Positions 25,070-34,723 of a stretch of DNA of 51,107 nucleotides are shown one piece after another. The stretch comes from an uncultured Asticcacaulis sp. (GTDB lineage: Bacteria > Pseudomonadota > Alphaproteobacteria > Caulobacterales > Caulobacteraceae): assembly GCA_936940865.1 (NCBI GenBank), contig CAKZJB010000189.1:1-51107 (forward strand), read 5' to 3'. The notes beneath the pieces are model-generated. The model was not told the origin of the DNA. It saw nothing but the letters and a program-made list of their open reading frames with translations, and made no database searches. The position numbers and the translations under genes were made by a program. Every line of letters starts with the position of its first letter. The stretch's first letter is position 1.

Positions 25070-26260
25070 ATGACTTCCACAGACACAAGGACTGCGGACG
25101 GCGGGCGCCTGACCGTCATCGATGCCTTGCGGGGGCTGGTGATCATCGTCATGGTGCTCGACCACGTCCGCGATTATTTTCACATCAGCGGCTATGCCTA
25201 CGACCCCATCGATTTTCACCATTCGCCGCCGGCGGTCTACGCCACGCGCTGGATCACCCACCTGTGCGCGGCGACCTTCGTCTGGCTGGCCGGCGTTTCC
25301 GTCTGGCTGCGGCACGACAGGACCAGGGACACAAAGGCCATCGCGCTCTTCCTGGTGACGCGCGGGCTGTGGCTGGTCTTCCTGGAATGCACCGTGGTCA
25401 ACTTCGGCTGGTCGTTCTCCGTGCCCTTCCTGCCGCTCCTGCAGGTCATTTGGGCCATCGGCTTCTCGATGATCGCCCTGGCGGCCCTCGTCTGGCTGCC
25501 GCGCATGGCCGTCCTGGCAACAGGCATCGTCATCATTGCGACCCACAACCTGCTCGACGGCATCCAGGCCCAGTCGTTCGGCGCCTGGGAAGGGCTGTGG
25601 ATGTTCCTGCACGCCGGCGGCATAGGCATGTGGCACGGCCAGCCGTTCGCCCTGATCTTCTATCCGGTCGTGCCGTGGATCGGCGTGATCGCCATGGGTT
25701 ACGGCATGGGCGCCGTCTTCACGTCGCCGCGCCGCGACCTGGTTTTCACCGTCTGCGGCCTTTCGATGATCGCGCTGTTCCTGGCCCTGCGCTGGACGAA
25801 TGTCTACGGCACGACCGCGCCGTGGGCCGACCAGCACGACGCGGCCAGGACCGTCATGGACTTCATGAACGTTCAGAAATACCCGCCGTCGCTCGACTAT
25901 GTGCTGGCGACGCTGGGCCCGATCTTCGTGCTGATCCCGTGGCTTTCGCGCCTCAAGGGACCGGCGGCCGGCTTCCTTGTCACCTTCGGCTCGGCGCCTT
26001 TGATGGCCTATGTCGCCCACCTCTACGTCATGCACGCCCTGTCGATCGCTGTCCATTTCGCCGCCGGCCAGCCCTGGCTGCCGTTCATCGACACCATGCG
26101 GCATTTCGTCATGTCGCCCGACCTGTTCAAGGGATCGGGCTTCCCGCTGTGGGTGGTCTACCTCGGATGGGTGGTGACCGTGGCGATCATCTACCCCTTG
26201 TGCCGCTGGTGGCAGGGCGTCAAACGCCGGCGCCGCGACTGGTGGCTGTCCTATCTGTAA
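25070..26260 (+). CDS. DUF1624 / HGSNAT-type membrane acyltransferase-like protein
   Basis: A 396-residue protein with about ten membrane helices. The N-terminal IDALRGLVIIVMVLDHVRDYF is the signature of the heparan-alpha-glucosaminide N-acetyltransferase (DUF1624) family, related in layout to acyltransferase 3 proteins. These move acyl groups from the cytosol to a sugar on the far side of the membrane. The conserved His in LDHVRD is a plausible catalytic residue. The substrate is unknown. ATG at 25070. There is no gene partner on either side; the upstream IS is unrelated. Confidence 0.78.
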   Translation: MTSTDTRTADGGRLTVIDALRGLVIIVMVLDHVRDYFHISGYAYDPIDFHHSPPAVYATRWITHLCAATFVWLAGVSVWLRHDRTRDTKAIALFLVTRGLWLVFLECTVVNFGWSFSVPFLPLLQVIWAIGFSMIALAALVWLPRMAVLATGIVIIATHNLLDGIQAQSFGAWEGLWMFLHAGGIGMWHGQPFALIFYPVVPWIGVIAMGYGMGAVFTSPRRDLVFTVCGLSMIALFLALRWTNVYGTTAPWADQHDAARTVMDFMNVQKYPPSLDYVLATLGPIFVLIPWLSRLKGPAAGFLVTFGSAPLMAYVAHLYVMHALSIAVHFAAGQPWLPFIDTMRHFVMSPDLFKGSGFPLWVVYLGWVVTVAIIYPLCRWWQGVKRRRRDWWLSYL

Positions 26261-26379
26261 GGCCGGCCGGCATCTTACCGTCCCCTATGCTCTGAACCGG
26301 CACGTCCCATTTCGCGGCCAGCACCGTCGCCGGCAATGCGAAGGTTAAAACTTTTCGCGTTTCAAAAGGGCGTTTCGTG

Positions 26380-26541
26380 ATGCCGCGCGAACGCCGGATT
26401 AACGAACCCGATGCCGACCGCGCCGAGGGGCCGCGGGAGAAGATTCGCGACAAGCCGGGCTCCTGGCCTTCCTTCATCAAGACACCGGAGGAAACCGCCA
26501 AGGACAGCCTGATCAAAATGATCGAAAGCGAAGGTTGTTAA
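26380..26541 (+). CDS. Small hydrophilic protein (53 aa), hypothetical
   Basis: A short frame, ATG to TAA, encoding a charged protein starting MPRERRINEPDADRAEG and ending KMIESEGC. Support comes from an AAAGGG about nine bases upstream, codon use like its neighbours and a sensible position between two genes in the same direction. Against it are the size and the lack of a known family. It lies about 150 bp before cheA. Confidence 0.45.
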   Translation: MPRERRINEPDADRAEGPREKIRDKPGSWPSFIKTPEETAKDSLIKMIESEGC

Positions 26542-26694
26542 ACCGTTTGCACGATTTACGCGCTTTTGTTCCACATTCACTCTCCAGTAAGATTTTGCGA
26601 ACGCTCTTTTAACCAAAGCCACGCACTATCCGGATCAAAGGGCCGGGCGAATTGTATCCGCCATGCGCCCCAAGACTCCTGAAGAGGGTGCGTC

Positions 26695-29157
26695 GTGGAC
26701 GATCTTATTGCAGAATTCCTGACCGAAACGGCTGAAAGCCTGGAGGTCGTCGATAGCGAACTGGTCAAGTTCGAAGCCAATCCCAACGATCGCAAGACGC
26801 TCGATAATATTTTCCGATTGGTCCACACCATCAAGGGCACCTGCGGCTTCCTGGGGTTGGGCCGCCTCGAAGCCGTGGCGCATGCCGGCGAGACCCTGCT
26901 CGGCCGCTTCCGCGACGGCAAGCTCGACGTCACGCCGGTCGCCGTGACCCTGGTCCTGCACTCGATCGACCGCATCAAGGTGATCCTGGCCGGCCTCGAA
27001 TCGACGGGCAACGAACCCGAGGGCAACGACCACGACCTGATCGCGCAGCTGGAAGCCATGGCCGAAGGCCATGAGGTCAACCTGTCGGCCGTCCAGGCGG
27101 TCGAGGTCCCGGTCCGCCCGATCGCGTCCGAAGTCGAACCGGCCGAACTGAACATCCCCGCGCTCGGCAGCGCCGCGCCGGCGTCCGACGAGGTCAAGAC
27201 GACCGGCTTGCAGCCGGGCGATATCGATCCCGCCACCGGCCGCGCCCTGCGTCCCGGCGAAGTGTCCGAAGCGGATCTGGAAGCCGCCTTCCTGGCCGCC
27301 GACGGTCCCGACTGGATGGACGATCCGGCGCCCGAACCCGCCGCCGAAGCCGCCCCGGAACCCATCAAGGCCGAACCCGCGCCTGCTCCCGCCCCCGCCC
27401 CGGTGGCGCAAAAGCCGGCCGCGCCGGCGCCGGCCCCCGAGCCGCTGGCCGGCCTGGGCGGCGAAGACGCCCAGGGCATCGCCACCACCCAGTCGATCCG
27501 CGTGTCGGTAGACGTGCTGGAAGGCCTGATGACCCTGGTGTCGGAAATGGTCCTGACCCGCAACCAGCTTCTGCAGATTTCGCGCAACCGCGAAGATTCC
27601 GCCTTCGCCACGCCGCTGCAGCGCCTGTCGACCCTGACCGGCGAATTGCAGGACAGCGTCATGAAGACGCGCATGCAGCCTATCGGCGCCGCCTGGAAGA
27701 AGCTGCCGCGCCTGGTGCGCGACCTCAGCTACGAACTGGGCAAGAAGATCGACCTCGTCATGGAAGGCGAAGGCACCGAACTCGACCGCCAGGTTCTGGA
27801 GCTGATCCGCGACCCGCTGACCCACATGGTGCGCAACTCGGCAGACCACGGCCTGGAGCCCACCGACGAGCGCGTCCAGCTGGGCAAGCCGGCCAACGGC
27901 ACGATCAAGCTGTCGGCCTTCCATGAAGGCGGCTACATTGTCATCCGCATCGCCGACAACGGCCGCGGTCTGAACACCGCCCGTATCCGTGAAAAGATCA
28001 TCGAAAAGGGTCTGGCCCCGCGCGGCGAGGTCGACGGCCTGACCGATCAGCAGGTCCACCGCTACATCTTCGCGCCGGGCTTCTCGACGGCGGCCAAGGT
28101 CACCAACCTGTCGGGCCGCGGCGTCGGCATGGATGTCGTGCGCACCAATATCGAGCAGATCGGCGGCCAGATCGACCTGAACTCGCTCCCCGGCCAGGGC
28201 ACGACCTTCACCATAAAGATCCCGCTGACGCTCGCCATCGTTTCGGCCCTGATCGTCGGCGCCGGCGGCCAGAAGTTCGCCGTGCCGCAAACCTCGGTCA
28301 TGGAACTGGTCCGCACCGGCAGCAATACCGAGCACAAGATCGAACGCATCAACGACTCTCTGGTCCTGCGCCTGCGCGAGAAGCTGCTGCCGCTGGTTCA
28401 ACTGGGACCGACGCTGCAGCTTGAAGCCGCGCATGACGAAGATCCGACCTTCGTCATGGTCATCCAGGTCGGTGAACGCCGCTATGGCCTGGTCGTCAAC
28501 GACGTCCTCGACACCGAGGAAATCGTCGTCAAGCCGCTGGCCACCATCCTGCGCGATGTCAACGTCTTTTCGGGCGCCACGATTCTCGGCGACGGCTCGG
28601 TCGTGCTGATCCTCGACCCGAACGCCATGGCCGAACGCGCCGGCAACATGCTGGAAGAGAAGCAGGCCGAAGAGACCGAGGACGCGGTCACCGAAGTCGA
28701 AAGCGAAAAGGTCGCCATGCTGCTCTTCCGCGCCGGCGCCGGCGCGCCGAAGGCGGTCGAGCTGGAGCACATCACCCGCCTGGAACACGTGGCGTCCTCG
28801 CAGATCGAGATCATGGAAGGCCGCGCCGCCCTGCAGTATCGCGGCAAGCTGATGCCGATCCTGACCGTCGGCGGCGCCGGCCTGGGCAGCATCGAGCACG
28901 CCGACGGCGAACATATCCAGCCGCTGCTGGTCTTCACCGGCGAAGGCTATGCCATGGGCCTGGCGGTCGACGAGATCGTCGACGTCGTCGAGGATCGCCT
29001 GCAGCTCGAACTTTCGTCCGACCGTCCGGGCGTGCGCGGCACGGCCGTCGTGTCGGGCAAGGCCTGCGAAATCCTCGACGTTCAATACTACCATCTCCGC
29101 GGCCTGGCCGAACACCAGCGCCGTCCGCAAAACGCTGCTGAAAGGGCTGTGGCATGA
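26695..29157 (+). CDS. cheA: Chemotaxis histidine kinase CheA (with tandem CheW-like domains)
   Basis: Autokinase of the chemoreceptor array, which phosphorylates CheY and CheB. The Hpt domain has LVHTIKGTCGFLG with His44. A Pro/Ala-rich linker lies at about 200-255, the dimerisation domain from about 265 (VSVDVLEGLMTLVSEMVLTR), and the HATPase has HMVRNSADHGLEP, DNGRGL and SGRGVGMDVV. A CheW-like domain covers about 510-640. A second CheW-like domain at about 672-805 (LLFRAGAGAPKAVELEHITR) is extra compared with enteric CheA. The start is GTG at 26695. It is the first gene of the che operon; cheW overlaps it by four bases (ATGA). Confidence 0.95.
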   Translation: MDDLIAEFLTETAESLEVVDSELVKFEANPNDRKTLDNIFRLVHTIKGTCGFLGLGRLEAVAHAGETLLGRFRDGKLDVTPVAVTLVLHSIDRIKVILAGLESTGNEPEGNDHDLIAQLEAMAEGHEVNLSAVQAVEVPVRPIASEVEPAELNIPALGSAAPASDEVKTTGLQPGDIDPATGRALRPGEVSEADLEAAFLAADGPDWMDDPAPEPAAEAAPEPIKAEPAPAPAPAPVAQKPAAPAPAPEPLAGLGGEDAQGIATTQSIRVSVDVLEGLMTLVSEMVLTRNQLLQISRNREDSAFATPLQRLSTLTGELQDSVMKTRMQPIGAAWKKLPRLVRDLSYELGKKIDLVMEGEGTELDRQVLELIRDPLTHMVRNSADHGLEPTDERVQLGKPANGTIKLSAFHEGGYIVIRIADNGRGLNTARIREKIIEKGLAPRGEVDGLTDQQVHRYIFAPGFSTAAKVTNLSGRGVGMDVVRTNIEQIGGQIDLNSLPGQGTTFTIKIPLTLAIVSALIVGAGGQKFAVPQTSVMELVRTGSNTEHKIERINDSLVLRLREKLLPLVQLGPTLQLEAAHDEDPTFVMVIQVGERRYGLVVNDVLDTEEIVVKPLATILRDVNVFSGATILGDGSVVLILDPNAMAERAGNMLEEKQAEETEDAVTEVESEKVAMLLFRAGAGAPKAVELEHITRLEHVASSQIEIMEGRAALQYRGKLMPILTVGGAGLGSIEHADGEHIQPLLVFTGEGYAMGLAVDEIVDVVEDRLQLELSSDRPGVRGTAVVSGKACEILDVQYYHLRGLAEHQRRPQNAAERAVA

Positions 29158-29597
29158 GCCTGCGTGACTATGTAACCCTGCGTGTCGGCGGCCAGCTGTT
29201 CGGCGTCGACGCCGCGCGCGTCCACGACGTCTTCCACCCGCGCGGCCTGACGCCCGTGCCGCTGTCGCGGTCGGAAATCGCCGGCGTGCTGAACCTGCGC
29301 GGCCGCATCGTCACCGCCGTTTGCGCCCGCCGGCGTCTGGGCTTGCCGCCCCGCGCCGAGGGCGCGCCCGAGCCCCTGGCCATCGGCCTCGAAGTCCATG
29401 GCGATTCCTACGGCCTGGTTATCGACTCGGTCGACGAAGTGCTGAAGCTCGACGACGAGAAATTCCACGCCCCTCCCGGCAACCTGCCACCGCGCTGGGC
29501 CGAAATTATCGTCGGCGTTTATCAATTGGAAAAGGAACTTCTGATAGTCTTGGATCCGCACACGCTCCTGGATGCCGCGCATCTCAAGGCTGCGTAA
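29154..29597 (+). CDS. cheW: Chemotaxis coupling protein CheW
   Basis: Links chemoreceptors to CheA. Residues 1-147 form one CheW domain: YVTLRVGGQLFGVDAARVHDV, NLRGRIVTAVCARRRLGLP, and YGLVIDSVDEVLKL. The ATG overlaps the cheA stop as ATGA, so the two are translationally coupled. A standard single-domain CheW. Confidence 0.93.
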   Translation: MSLRDYVTLRVGGQLFGVDAARVHDVFHPRGLTPVPLSRSEIAGVLNLRGRIVTAVCARRRLGLPPRAEGAPEPLAIGLEVHGDSYGLVIDSVDEVLKLDDEKFHAPPGNLPPRWAEIIVGVYQLEKELLIVLDPHTLLDAAHLKAA

Positions 29598-29623
29598 CAA
29601 GATTTTCAACAGGAGTACCAGGG

Positions 29624-29989
29624 ATGAAAACCTGCCTCGTCGTCGACGACAGCCGCGTTATCCGCAAGGTCGCCCGCCGCATTCTGGAAAACCTGCAGTT
29701 CGAGGTCATCGAGGCCAATGACGGCCTGGAAGCGCTCAATTCCTGCAAGGAAAAGATGCCTTCGGCCATCCTGCTCGACTGGAACATGCCGGTCATGGAC
29801 GGCATCACCTTCCTGCGCCAGCTGCGCAAGGAAGAAGGCGGCAAGCAGCCGGTCGTCGTGTTCTGCACCACCGAGAACGATCTCGCCCATATCACCGAAG
29901 CCCTGACCGAAGGGGCATCGGAATACATCATGAAGCCGTTCGACGGCGAAATCCTGGAAGCCAAGTTCTCCGAAGTCGGCCTGATCTAG
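29624..29989 (+). CDS. cheY: Chemotaxis response regulator CheY
   Basis: A 121-residue stand-alone receiver that, when phosphorylated by CheA, binds the flagellar switch. It has VVDDSRVIR, the phospho-acceptor Asp52 in LLDWNMPVMDG, the switch Thr in FCTTEND and Lys in IMKPFDGE. ATG at 29624 follows CAGGAG and CAGGG. An in-frame extension upstream overlaps cheW and is not real. Confidence 0.92.
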   Translation: MKTCLVVDDSRVIRKVARRILENLQFEVIEANDGLEALNSCKEKMPSAILLDWNMPVMDGITFLRQLRKEEGGKQPVVVFCTTENDLAHITEALTEGASEYIMKPFDGEILEAKFSEVGLI

Positions 29990-30102
29990 GCTTCCGGCTT
30001 TTGTTCCGACGCGATGTTTTGCGGAAAGCCGCTTTTCCGCCGTCGCTCCTGCCGTCCAGCGTCTTTATTTCGAGCGTTTGCTCACAGTCATTGTCCGGGT
30101 CC

Positions 30103-31302
30103 ATGTCTGTTAACCCTAATCCTGCTGTGTCGCTTCGGCCGTTGAAGATCATGATCGTCGACGACTCGGCGGTCGTGCGCGGCCTTATCTCGCGCTGGCT
30201 CGAACAAGAACGTGACATGGTGCTGGCGGGCCTCGCCATCGACGGCCTGAAGGCCATCGAGAAAGTCCGCGAAATCCAGCCGGACGTGCTGATCCTCGAC
30301 ATCGAAATGCCGAACATGGGCGGGCTGGAAGCCCTGCCCAAGCTTCTGGCCGCCAAGCCGGGCCTCAAGGTCCTGATGGCGTCGACGTTGACGACGCGGG
30401 GCGCCAACGTGACCATCCGCGCCCTGGAACTGGGCGCGGCCGACTACATCCCGAAGCCGGATTCGACCCGCATCGGCGGCGCCGACGGCTTCCGCACCGA
30501 ACTTCTGACCAAGATCCGCGCCCTGTGCGGCCGCACGCGCCAATGGCCGGCTCCCGACATAAGGACGCCGGACACCAAGGCCCCTGAAAAGCCGGCGGCC
30601 CCGTCGGCGCCCATCGCGCACGGCCCCCTGCCCACGCAGGCTCCAGCCCCTACGCCGGCGCCCAGGCCCGTCATCACGCCGGCCGCTCCGACCCTGCGCC
30701 CGCGCGGCACGGGCCCCAAGCGCATCGACTGCCTGGTGGTCGGCGCCTCGACCGGCGGCCCTCCGGCGCTGCGGTCCTTCCTGCTGGGGCTGGGCAATGA
30801 CTGGAAACTGCCGATCCTTATCGTCCAGCATATGCCGGCGACCTTTACCACCATCCTGGCCGAACACCTCGACAAGGCCCTGCCCATGAACGTGCAGGAG
30901 GCGAAGGACGGCATGCTGATCGAGTCGCGCAACGTCTATATCGCCCCCGGCGACTGGCACATGACGATCAAGAACGACCCGATCTGCAAGCAGATCAAGC
31001 TGGACCAGGGCCCGCAGGTCAACTGGTGCCGCCCGGCGGTCGATCCCCTGTTCAAGTCGGCGGCCGAGGTCTACGGCAACCATGCGCTGGCGGTCGTCCT
31101 GACCGGCATGGGCCATGACGGCCGCGACGGCGCCCAGGCGCTTGTCAATGTCAACGCCACCGTCATGGTCCAGGACGAAGCCACCAGCGTCGTCTGGGGC
31201 ATGCCCGGCGCCGTGGCCGAAGCCGGCCTCGCAGAAATCATCAAACCGATCGAAGGCCTGTCGGCGGCGTGTCGCGCCTTCGCCCGCGGCGAACGTCCGT
31301 AA
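30103..31302 (+). CDS. cheB: Chemotaxis methylesterase CheB
   Basis: Removes methyl groups from (and deamidates) chemoreceptors, completing adaptation. A receiver domain (Asp66 in LILDIEMPNMGG) is joined by a Pro/Ala linker to the esterase domain. The catalytic triad is visible as GASTGG (Ser), VQHMPATFT (His) and TGMGHDGRDG (Asp). The length, 399 residues, is longer than the E. coli protein because of the linker. The first good ATG is at 30103; its ribosome site is weak, so coupling to upstream translation is likely. Confidence 0.94.
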   Translation: MSVNPNPAVSLRPLKIMIVDDSAVVRGLISRWLEQERDMVLAGLAIDGLKAIEKVREIQPDVLILDIEMPNMGGLEALPKLLAAKPGLKVLMASTLTTRGANVTIRALELGAADYIPKPDSTRIGGADGFRTELLTKIRALCGRTRQWPAPDIRTPDTKAPEKPAAPSAPIAHGPLPTQAPAPTPAPRPVITPAAPTLRPRGTGPKRIDCLVVGASTGGPPALRSFLLGLGNDWKLPILIVQHMPATFTTILAEHLDKALPMNVQEAKDGMLIESRNVYIAPGDWHMTIKNDPICKQIKLDQGPQVNWCRPAVDPLFKSAAEVYGNHALAVVLTGMGHDGRDGAQALVNVNATVMVQDEATSVVWGMPGAVAEAGLAEIIKPIEGLSAACRAFARGERP

Positions 31303-31316
31303 AGAGAGCTATAAAA

Positions 31317-32159
31317 ATGACCAACGAAGACATCGAACACCTCTCGGCAATGCTCAAGGCCCGCTCGGGCCTGATCCTGGGCTCGGACAAGACCTACCTG
31401 ATCGAAAGCCGCCTGGCGCCGGTGGCGCGCAAGGAAGGGTTTTCCTCGGTATCGGCGCTGTTGACGGCGCTGCGCACCAAGCGCGACGAAAAGCTGATGG
31501 CCATGGTCACCGACGCCATGACGACCAACGAAACCTTCTTCTTCCGCGACAAGGTGCCGTTCGACCAGTTCAAGTCCGACGTGCTGCCGGCGCTTGCCAA
31601 GACCCGTCTGAACGGCGAGATCAAGATCTGGTGCGCCGCCTGCTCGACCGGTCAGGAGCCCTACAGCCTGGCCATGCTGATGGAAGAGAGCCGCGCCCAG
31701 TTCCCGCGCGTCAATCTCGACATCCTGGCGACCGACATCTCGGACCGCTGTCTGGAAAAGGCGCAGTCGGGCCTTTACACCCAGTTCGAGGTCCAGCGCG
31801 GCCTGCCCATCACCATGATGGTCAAGAACTTCGAAAAGGTCGACGAAATGTGGCGCATCTCGCCGAAGATGCGCCAGTCGATCCGCTTCAAGAAGCTGAA
31901 CCTGCTCGACGACCTGCGCGGTATCGGCCGCATGGACGTCATCTACTGCCGCAACGTCCTGATCTATTTCGATCTTGAGACCAAGAAGAAGGTGCTGGAG
32001 CAGATGGCCCAGCTCCTGCCCGACGACGGCTATCTGTTCCTGGGCGCGGCCGAAACCGTGCTGGGCATTACCGACGCCTTCAAGCCCATGCCCGGCATGC
32101 GCGGCCTCTACATCAAGAACCAGGCGGTCAAAACGGAAGCTGCCCGCCGTCTTGCGTGA
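31317..32159 (+). CDS. cheR: Chemotaxis methyltransferase CheR
   Basis: Methylates glutamates of chemoreceptors using S-adenosylmethionine. The N-terminal helical domain includes TNETFFFRD. The SAM site is IWCAACSTGQEPYSLAM, followed by LATDISDRCLEKA and the CRNVLIYFD motif. ATG at 31317, behind AAAGAGAG, gives 280 residues. Last gene of the operon, 14 bp after cheB, followed by a strong terminator. Confidence 0.94.
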   Translation: MTNEDIEHLSAMLKARSGLILGSDKTYLIESRLAPVARKEGFSSVSALLTALRTKRDEKLMAMVTDAMTTNETFFFRDKVPFDQFKSDVLPALAKTRLNGEIKIWCAACSTGQEPYSLAMLMEESRAQFPRVNLDILATDISDRCLEKAQSGLYTQFEVQRGLPITMMVKNFEKVDEMWRISPKMRQSIRFKKLNLLDDLRGIGRMDVIYCRNVLIYFDLETKKKVLEQMAQLLPDDGYLFLGAAETVLGITDAFKPMPGMRGLYIKNQAVKTEAARRLA

Positions 32160-32182
32160 TCCGCGATAAAAGACATATCCAG

Positions 32183-32205
32183 GCCCCCGGAAACGGGGGC
32201 TTTTT
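32183..32205 (+). terminator. Intrinsic terminator of the che operon
   Basis: GCCCCCG and CGGGGGC pair around a GAAA tetraloop and are followed by five T. It is 24 bases after the cheR stop codon. Confidence 0.92.
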
Positions 32206-32261
32206 GTCGTCAGTGCCCTTCTCTGCCGCGACGACAGCGCCCATATGGGCGGTGCCGGTAG

Positions 32262-33287
<1,026 letters not shown>

Positions 33288-33288
33288 A

Positions 33289-33315
33289 AAAGGCGGGAGC
33301 GAAACTCCCGCCTTT
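33289..33315. terminator. Bidirectional terminator between aldo/keto reductase and DUF4142 genes
   Basis: Perfect arms AAAGGCGGGAG and CTCCCGCCTTT with a five-base loop, an A-run on one side and T on the other. It serves both converging genes. Confidence 0.88.
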
Positions 33316-33325
33316 CTCCTTCGTC

Positions 33326-34096
33326 CTACTTCTTCCGGGTATGCTTTGTCGTCTTCGCAGCCTTCGAAGCCGTCGGCGCGGGCGCGGTGGCGGCATCGGA
33401 CTCGGCAGCGACGCTGCCAGCGGCGGCATCGAGGTTCGAGGCATCGCCCTGCAGGCGCGACAGGTCGGACTGGGCGAAGGTCTTCACCGTGGCGTCGGTG
33501 CCCGCCGTCGCATAGTCGCTATAGGCGCTGGCCGCCGTCCTGGTGATGTCGCCTTGCGTCGCCAGGTACTTCTGGTCGAATGCCTTGCCGGTCACGGACT
33601 GCAGGTCGGCCAGCTTCTGCTTGTATTCATCGCTCCAGCCCTGGTCGAAATGCATGTCGGTCGTGGCGCCCTGGATGGCCGTCACCATGTCCTGACGCAC
33701 CTTCATGCCGTTATTAAGCACGCCCTGCGCGGCTGCCTTGACGGCCGCATTGCCGCTGGTCTTCAGCGCGACCTGGGCCGCGGCGATGCCGAATTCGTTG
33801 GAAAGATAGGCCGTCCGGATGAAGTCCTTGGCTACCGGTCCGGTACCCTGTCCCGCCGTGACGGTCGCGGCCGACGACGTGGAGTCGCTGGTCGCTGGTG
33901 GCGTCTGGACCTGATCGGGCGCCTTCGCCGTGTCGGGCGGGGTGGTCGACGGCAGGGTAGGAACAGGCTGCTGGCTGGCCGGCGGCGTATTGGTTGTGGT
34001 CTGCGCCGTGGCGCCGACGGGCAGGGTGCCAAGAGCCGAGGCCGCCAGGGCGGCGGCCAGAATTCCGGTGATCTTATGGGCCTTGCGGGTCGTCAT
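33326..34096 (-). CDS. DUF4142 domain protein, secreted
   Basis: A 256-residue protein with a Sec signal (ILAAALAASALGTLPVGATAQ), a Thr/Pro/Ser-rich stretch, then a DUF4142 helical domain (about 80-215) containing FIRTAYLSNEFGIAAAQVAL and YLATQGDITRTAASAY. DUF4142 is ferritin-like in helical layout; its role is unknown, and members are often envelope or stress proteins. The C-terminal tail is Lys-rich. ATG at 34096 follows AAGGAAG; longer frames would precede the signal peptide. Confidence 0.82.
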   Translation of the reverse strand: MTTRKAHKITGILAAALAASALGTLPVGATAQTTTNTPPASQQPVPTLPSTTPPDTAKAPDQVQTPPATSDSTSSAATVTAGQGTGPVAKDFIRTAYLSNEFGIAAAQVALKTSGNAAVKAAAQGVLNNGMKVRQDMVTAIQGATTDMHFDQGWSDEYKQKLADLQSVTGKAFDQKYLATQGDITRTAASAYSDYATAGTDATVKTFAQSDLSRLQGDASNLDAAAGSVAAESDAATAPAPTASKAAKTTKHTRKK

Positions 34097-34165
34097 GACA
34101 CTTCCTTTCGTTGGGGAGAGGAAGAACACCGTACCGGCCGCAATTGGTGCCAGTGTGACCGGAAT

Positions 34166-34191
34166 GGGCCTTTCCCGTAAGGAAAAGGCCC
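34166..34191 (-). terminator. Hairpin after the arsR-like gene
   Basis: GGGCCTTTCC can pair with GGAAAAGGCCC with one bulged base. It sits about 35 bases beyond the ArsR stop. No T-run, so a weak candidate. Confidence 0.35.
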
Positions 34192-34226
34192 GGAAAAAGC
34201 GTTGAATTATAAGAAAACTATGTGCC

Positions 34227-34577
34227 CTACTTGGCGTCGGCCAGAACAGGACGCCCCTTGAAGAAGGCGCGCAGCGACTGTGCGGCTTCGTCCTGGCCCT
34301 CGCAGCAGTCCTCGACCATAAAACCGACCAATTCGGAAAAATGCGAAAAGTTGGCACGGTAGATGATCGATCGGCCGTCGCGATAGGCGGTGAGCAGGCC
34401 GGCGCCGGTCAGAATGCTGAGATGGGTGGATGCGGTGTTGGCAGGAATGCCGACGCTTTCGGCGATCTTGCCCGCGGCTATGCCTCCGGGACCGGCCTTG
34501 ACGATGGTGCGGAACACATTGAGGCGGCCCGGATGTGCCAGGGCGAACAGGTTTACCACCGCATCATCATTCGTCAT
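34227..34577 (-). CDS. ArsR-family transcriptional regulator
   Basis: A 116-residue winged-helix repressor. It has LFALAHPGRLNVFRTIV, the recognition helix ANTASTHLSILTGAGLL and the wing RDGRSIIYRA. A VEDCCEG motif near the C-terminus is typical of the arsenic-type regulators with paired cysteines, so it may sense As(III) or another thiophilic ligand. ATG at 34577 with AAGGTAG upstream. The gene encoding an ArsC-like protein lies upstream on the same strand, 146 bp away. No arsenite pump is visible in the window. Confidence 0.85.
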   Translation of the reverse strand: MTNDDAVVNLFALAHPGRLNVFRTIVKAGPGGIAAGKIAESVGIPANTASTHLSILTGAGLLTAYRDGRSIIYRANFSHFSELVGFMVEDCCEGQDEAAQSLRAFFKGRPVLADAK

Positions 34578-34723
34578 CAATTCTACCTTATCGGAAATTT
34601 ATACGATCCTATGGGCGGGGTTTTTATACCCGGGCCCAGGAAATGAAAAGGAAGCAGAGCGCGGTCTCCAAAAACTTTTTTGTTATTTTCGCTCAGGCGA
34701 ATGCGGCTTGATTTTTGCTAATT

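Noticed and set aside
26635-29130. 831-codon minus-strand frame opposite cheA
   Set aside because: Shadow frame; cheA is unambiguous on the other strand.
29321-29623. Upstream extension of cheY
   Set aside because: It overlaps cheW in another frame and the receiver domain starts only after ATG at 29624.
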